Below are positions 58,786 through 64,000 of a stretch of 64,000 nucleotides of DNA, one piece after another. The stretch's first letter is position 1; each line of letters opens with the position of its first letter. The notes beneath the pieces are model-generated. The model was not told where the DNA came from. It did no database searches and worked only from the letters and a program-made list of their open reading frames with translations. This DNA is from Zanthoxylum bungeanum (taxonomy: Eukaryota > Streptophyta > Magnoliopsida > Sapindales > Rutaceae): NCBI GenBank assembly GCA_019454045.1, contig SKCR01017983.1:62001-126000 (forward strand), read 5' to 3'. The position numbers and the translations under genes are program-made.

Positions 58786-60911
58786 TGTTGGATAATATGA
58801 CCCATATCGTCACTATTTGCACAGATCACTGTGTTGTTGTTGCAAATTAACTATGTGACAAGGAAATTGCACTCTCATCATTTGTGATTAGATCACCATA
58901 GATATATAAATGAAGAGAGGTCCTATGATTAGTTCCTGGACTGAGAATGATATGAGACAGTATCAGTCCCTGAAGGTTTAATCATTAAATATCCCTAGCC
59001 GGAGTATTATCGAGACTGGACATCGATAATGTGGAATAGGCTAGTATTGCACTTGTGCGCGTTGTGAGGGCACAACGGCATAGTTCTCATATATTTAAGT
59101 ATCGGATACTTATACAAGTGCGATAAGAGTTGTGTTTCACCGATGGTACGGGAAACAGCTTCGCTCTGGATAGACCCCTCAGAATCCCATTGGTATTATG
59201 ACTATGTGTCTATGGGAGGCCGAAATCAAGGTAGGTGTGTATAGTCTTAACCTGAGACTTGCATCGCTAATACTTGCGATAATCGGTAGACTTTGGTCTT
59301 GGTGGTACAGGGCTTTAACCGGCTCTGCGTTACACCGCTTCTGGGTTTATCAGAGAGTCGTAGTGTTGGGTGTGATGTCGAGACAGAAGTATCACTTCAG
59401 TTATAGTGGAGATGATGTCATGCAGGATACGGTATTAGTGCTCTTAAGTGCTGGCCGGCCATCGAGATATTATGACAAGGTCATGTATATCCGATTATAG
59501 AGACTAGTTACCAGACATCCGACATGTGCTTCGGACGGGGCAGACACTTATCCAGCCCCAACCCTAGCACGTGACTATCCGATACTGGGCTGATATACAC
59601 AATACTACGGTATACTACGCTTGATACAGATCTATATATTCCTGTAAGAATATTTCTGGAGAATTGGGTAGGCAGGCGCTTTGGCTTTGCTAGAGGCCAA
59701 CCTTGTCTTGTAAATCGGTATAAACGTAGTACGCGATACTTACGTGTTCGGATAGTCCGACGACCGTATTTACTGCCAACATATCCGGAGATCTCATGGG
59801 TCGGTTCCTGAAGATTCACCGATGACGTATGACTCGCACTTTAATTAATCTGGGATTAATTGGAAGAGAGAGAAAATTAATCTGGGATTAATTCGATGAG
59901 AGAGAAAATTAATCTGGGATTAATTACGGAGATATTTTATCACAGATAAAATATCGTTAAAGAGAGAGAACGATTAATTTGGAATTAATCGGTAAAATTA
60001 ATATATTCGATATATTAATCGAAACTGGATTTCGACGCGGAATTAAAATTGGATTTTAATTCGGGCGAACGAATTAATTTAGAATTAATTCGTTAGCGAC
60101 GTGAATAGTGATTTCGCTAGGCGTAATCATTTAATTACGACGCGACGGAAAATTCGTTAATTTGGAATTAACGAACCGAGCCCGAGATTATTGCGAGCGC
60201 ATTCACATTTCGAATTCGATTGCGGCACGCAAGTCAAATCGTGCGTCAAATCGCAAGTCACATCAAGCGTCAAATCAAATGTCACTTTGAGTGATGTGAC
60301 ATGTTGTCACTTGATTTGAGTGATTGATGTAGAAGTTGAAAAAGCAACTTTTGCTTTTACTTTTTTTGACTTTTGGTAAATGGAAAGTTAAAAGAAATGT
60401 AAATGGTTTTTAATTAATTTAGAAAATATAAAAACCTAATTACATTTCTTTTTCTCTCTCTCTCCACTCTTCTCTTTTACGCATCTTTTCCTCTCCCTCT
60501 CTTTTCTCTCCTTCTCACATATGGCTTTGAGCCATTCTTTTCTTCTATTTTTGCCGATTGAAAACGAGAAGCAGTGAGATGAAGGTGACGATTTTGTTGC
60601 AAAATCAAGTGCTAGCACACTCTAGGAGGCATACCAAGTGTGATAGGGAAGTGTCTTCATGAGCATGGAAAAGCTTGAAGCTTGGAGCTTCAATGGAGGT
60701 CATCAATGGCCGAACATGGAGGAGACCACCACCACCAACGCCGAGCAGTCCACCTGTGCGCAGCTCACTGCCGAGCAGAGACATGCAGTGCGTTTTTGGT
60801 CTTCGTAGCATCCAACCGATCAATGTGAGTTTATTCCGCACCTCCTATGTTGTGTATTCATGCGTTTTCTTGCTTGATTTGTTGATCTTGGACATATATT
60901 AGAACTCAACA
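58786..60911 (+). mobile_element. 3' LTR of the complete copia element
   Basis: 2,126 bp, TGTTGGATAATATGACCC to GAACTCAACA. It differs from the 5' LTR by scattered substitutions and one-base indels (for example ATAGCG/ATATCG and AGGAGGTTG/AAGAGTTG). The palindrome ladder is at 59841-60178 and the short PPPPTPSSPP ORF at 60675-60902. Confidence 0.93.
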
Positions 60912-60916
60912 CTTCT
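60912..60916. repeat. Target-site duplication CTTCT, right
   Basis: An exact copy of 50870-50874 directly after the 3' LTR. Confidence 0.88.
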
Positions 60917-61099
60917 TCCTTCTGTTTTTCCTGTAAAACCGAGAGTGATGGAGAAGAAAAGGCTTGATTTTGTTGCAAGATCAAGGTGCTAGCACACTCT
61001 AGGAGGCATACCAAAGTGATATGGTAGTGATTTCGTGAGCAATGAAGACTATCACAAATCTTGGAGCTTTAATGGAGTCCATGGCCGATTCTTCATGGA
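60917..61099 (+). mobile_element. Outer copia 5' LTR, segment 2
   Basis: Continues 50874 (TCCTTCTGTTTTTCC, then GCTAGCACACTCTAGGAGGC) and follows the order of 52620-52800. It ends at the GGAGA where the solo LTR inserted. Confidence 0.85.
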
Positions 61100-61104
61100 G
61101 GAGA
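61100..61104. repeat. Target-site duplication GGAGA, left
   Basis: GGAGA precedes the solo LTR start TGTTGGACAATT. It is repeated at 63191-63195. Confidence 0.88.
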
Positions 61105-63190
61105 TGTTGGACAATTATGACCCATAGTGTCACTATTTGTACAGATCATGGTGTTATTGTACAAATTAACTATGTGACAAAGGAGATTGCACTCTTATCA
61201 TTTGTGATTAGATCACCTAGATTTATAAATGATAGGGGGTCCCTATGATTTGTTCCTGGACATAGAATGATATGAGACAGTATCAGTCCAAGTAGGATAA
61301 ATCATTAAATATCCCTAGTCAGAGTATTATTGAGATTGGACATCGATAAATACGTAAAAGACTAGTATTACACTTGTGCACGTTTGTGAGGGCACAACGA
61401 CATAGTTCTCATATATTTGGGTATAGGATACTAATGCAACTGTAGTAGGAGGTTGTGCTTTACCGATTGTATGGGAAACAGCTTCGCTCTGGATAGACCC
61501 CTGCGGAATCCCATTGTTAGTATGACTATGTGTCTATGGGAGTCTGCAATCAGGGTAGGTGTATTTGGTCTTAACCTGAGACTTGCACCGCTAATACTTG
61601 CGACAATCAATATGCTTTGGTTGCGATCGTCCAGGGCTTTAACCGGTTCGGTGTACGCCAATGCTGGGTATATTGAGAATCGTAGTGTGTTGGGTGTGAT
61701 GTTAAGACGGAAGTATCACTCGAGTCATATGGAGATGATGGTCACATTGGATACGGAACTTGTTCTCTGAAATGCTCGAGCTATCGGGATATTATGACTA
61801 GGTCATGTAAATCCGATTATAGAGACTAGTTTCCAGACATCCGATATGTGTTTCGTACGGGGCATACACAATTCCAGCCCCAGGCCTAGCACGTGGTCAT
61901 CCGATGGTGGATCGAAATACACAATACTACGGTATACTATGCTTGATATAGATCACATATTCCTATAAGGATATTTCTGGAGAATTGGGTAGGGATGGCG
62001 CTTTGCTAGCAGCCAACCTTGTCTTGTAAATCGGTATAAACGTAGTACGAGGTACTTACGTGTTCGGATAGTCCGATGACCGAATTTACTGCCAACATAT
62101 ACGGGGATCTCATGGGTCGCTTCCCAAAGATTCACCGATGATCTATGACTCACACTTTATTAATCTGTGATTAATTAGAAGAGAGAGAAAATTAATCTGG
62201 GATTAATTACGGAGATATTTTATCTGGGATAAAATATTAATTCAAGAGAGAGAATGATTAATTTGGAATTAATCGATAAAATAATATATTCGATATATTA
62301 CGCGAAAATGGATTTCGACGCGGAATTAAAATTAGATTTTAATTCAGGCGAACAAATTAATTTAGAATAATACGTTAGCGACGTGAATAGTGATTTCGCT
62401 AGGCGTAATAGTTAATTACGTCGTGACGGAAAATTTGTTAATTTGGAATTAGCAAACCCGAGCCCGGGATTGTTTGCGAGCGCATTCACATTTCGAATTC
62501 GAGTGCGGCACACAAGTCAAATCTTGCGTCAAATCGCAAGTCACATCAAGCGTCAAATCACATGTCACTTTGAGTGATGTGACAATTTGATTGATTGATT
62601 TGAGTGATTGATGTGGTAGTTGAAAAACATTAATTGCTTTTTCTTTTTGACTTTTTGATTAATGGAAAATGATTTTTGTATTTGTGTATTTTGATTTTTG
62701 GAAAATCAAATAAATATATAAAACATTTCTTTTTCCTTTTCTCTCTCTCACCTCACGGTTTCCTCTCTTTCCCTCATATTCTCTCACGGGTTGGAGCCGA
62801 TTTCTTCTTCCCATTTTCTGGTTCTGCCGAATTAAAAGGAGAAGCAAGAGAAATGATTTTGTTGCAAAATCAAAGTGCTAGCACACCTTGAGTCTTCCTA
62901 AGGTGATAGGGAAACGAACACTTGACCATGGAATCGTTTTGGAGCTTGAAGCTTGGAGCTTCAATGAAGGTCTTCAATGGCCGAATCTTGGAGGAGATAA
63001 AGGTGTCAAAACCGAGCAGCCCACTACCCAATAAGCTCACTGCCGAGCTTCACCTTGGAGGAAAATGAAGTGTTCTTCATCGCGTCGCAAGAACCGATCA
63101 TTGTGAGTATGTTTCCGCCATTCTCCTTTGTGTATTCATGCGTTTTTCATGCTTGTTTGATGATTCTTGGGACGTAATTAGAAACCAACA
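61105..63190 (+). mobile_element. Solo copia LTR, 2,086 bp
   Basis: A full LTR from TGTTGGACAATTATGACCC to GAAACCAACA with no internal region, flanked by GGAGA on both sides. It is inserted in the outer LTR of the same family. Its start (GGACAATTATG) matches the outer LTR better than the young element (GGATAATATG), so two subfamilies are present. The palindrome ladder is at 62156-62455. Confidence 0.92.
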
Positions 63191-63195
63191 GGAGA
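63191..63195. repeat. Target-site duplication GGAGA, right
   Basis: An exact copy of 61100-61104 directly after the solo LTR. Confidence 0.88.
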
Positions 63196-63378
63196 TCCTC
63201 CCACTACCGAGCAGTCCCTACACCTAGCAGCTCACTGCCGAGCTTGGAGAGGGCAGTTCGTTTTGGTCATCATCGCATCTCAACCGATCAATGTGAGTTT
63301 TTCCGCACCTCCTATGATTGTATTTACACTTGTTTCATGCTTGATAAATGATCTTGGGACCCTTAGAGGAAACCAACA
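63196..63378 (+). mobile_element. Outer copia 5' LTR, segment 3 (end)
   Basis: Continues from 61099 (TCCTCCCACTACCGAGCAGT, compare CCACCAACGCCGAGCAGTCC in the young LTR) and ends GAAACCAACA at 63378, before a primer site. Confidence 0.85.
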
Positions 63379-63379
63379 A

Positions 63380-64000
63380 TGGTATCTTGAGCCTTTGAAA
63401 GCATGAAATTGATTTTAGGGTTAAAATTGGGCAAAACGAATTTGGGCATGATTTAATGAAATTGGATGAATTAGTATGCTTAAATGTTGTTGAATTGATG
63501 GTTGATTGGATCAATGATGAATGAAAAGTGTTTGGAACAATTTTCCCCAATTTGCTTGTGTTGGCCGAAAATGAGAACCCTAAATTGTCTTGGATTTTTT
63601 TGTTTTTTGATTCATTGGATGACTTGAAAACAATTTGGGATGTTGATTTAATGTTAATTTGGATTCAATTGGATTGGATATAAAATTGGACATGAAAATC
63701 CTCCTTGGCCGAGACTTTATGCATGAATAATTGGGTTTGATTTTGATCAAAATGTGTTGGACATGTTTTGTTAATGATAAGCATGATTAATTGTACAAAT
63801 TTGGTATTTTGGAAATATTGATTTGGGTAATTAATAATGCTATACACTTTGGTTAATTAGAATGTGAAATTTGGAATTTTTGTATTTTAATTAATTGGGC
63901 TTAAAATTGGATTTGGGCTTGTTAAGTTGTTATTGGGTTTATTGGGATTTGTAGTACAAAGTTGGGTTTCGGCCAAATGGATTGGATCCAATTGGGACCA
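63380..64000 (+). mobile_element. Primer site and leader of the outer copia element
   Basis: TGGTATCTTGAGCC (63380) is a degenerate initiator-Met primer site. The following sequence parallels 53010-53900 (AAGCATGAAAxT, TTTTAGGGTTxAAATTGGG, GGATTGGATCCAATTGGG). The element runs past the window end, and no gene is seen in this part. Confidence 0.8.

Larger units (their letters stand above)
50875..60911 (+). mobile_element. Complete copia-type element, 10,037 bp, non-autonomous
   Basis: The element has a 5' LTR (50875-52996), an initiator-Met primer site, a 5.8-kb internal region, a polypurine tract, a 3' LTR (58786-60911) and a 5-bp duplication CTTCT on both sides. The LTRs differ at roughly 2 percent of the positions I compared by eye over the first 600 bp, so the insertion is recent. 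The internal pol is nonetheless full of stops and indels and lacks the reverse-transcriptase catalytic motif. It must have been moved by enzymes from another copy. It sits inside the LTR of a relative. Confidence 0.93.

Noticed and set aside
1..64000. CRISPR array or bacterial mobile island
   Set aside because: Tandem repeats lack spacer structure, and the elements are plant LTR retrotransposons with a spliced nuclear gene.

Overview
This is nuclear DNA from a flowering plant, probably a eudicot. It is almost entirely nested LTR retrotransposons of several families in different states of decay. One recognisable host gene is present: a spliced HAD-family pyrimidine 5'-nucleotidase on the minus strand at 16260-17850. 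No bacterial, organellar, CRISPR, rRNA or tRNA feature was recognised. The species cannot be named from the sequence.

Layout. (1) 1-5263 is the 3' end of a large Tat-like Ty3/gypsy element: tandem repeats, polypurine tract and 3' LTR. A diverged LTR of the same type follows at 5264-6866. (2) 6867-12530 is a 5'-truncated, decayed copia pol with its 3' LTR. (3) 12530-14183 is a gypsy LTR fragment. (4) 14184-18700 is the low-copy island with the host gene and its promoter. (5) 18700-20026 holds copia 3' fragments and an inverted LTR end. (6) 20027-24617 is a gypsy element with 5' LTR, initiator-Met primer site, gag and partial pol; a second Tat-like copy (24618 to about 31300, minus strand) interrupts it. 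(7) 31300-38115 is copia LTR and pol debris in both orientations, containing a 1.9-kb solo LTR with an exact 5-bp target duplication. (8) 38116-46510 is a gypsy LTR cut by a third Tat-like copy. (9) 46511-49248 is a non-autonomous gypsy element with a tRNA-Asp primer site and one reading frame broken only by nonsense codons. (10) 49249-64000 is a self-nested copia family. An outer 5' LTR contains a complete 10,037-bp element (50875-60911, duplication CTTCT) and a solo LTR (61105-63190, duplication GGAGA).

The most interesting signals are structural. The two gypsy LTRs each carry three hairpins of about 40 nt with a near-constant loop and arms that change together. The copia LTRs at 49-63 kb carry a ladder of about ten short palindromes. 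Three Tat-like copies share a backbone but carry different tandem repeats ahead of the 3' LTR. The 10-kb copia element has nearly identical LTRs and an intact target duplication, yet its pol is heavily broken and lacks the reverse-transcriptase active site, which implies mobilisation in trans.
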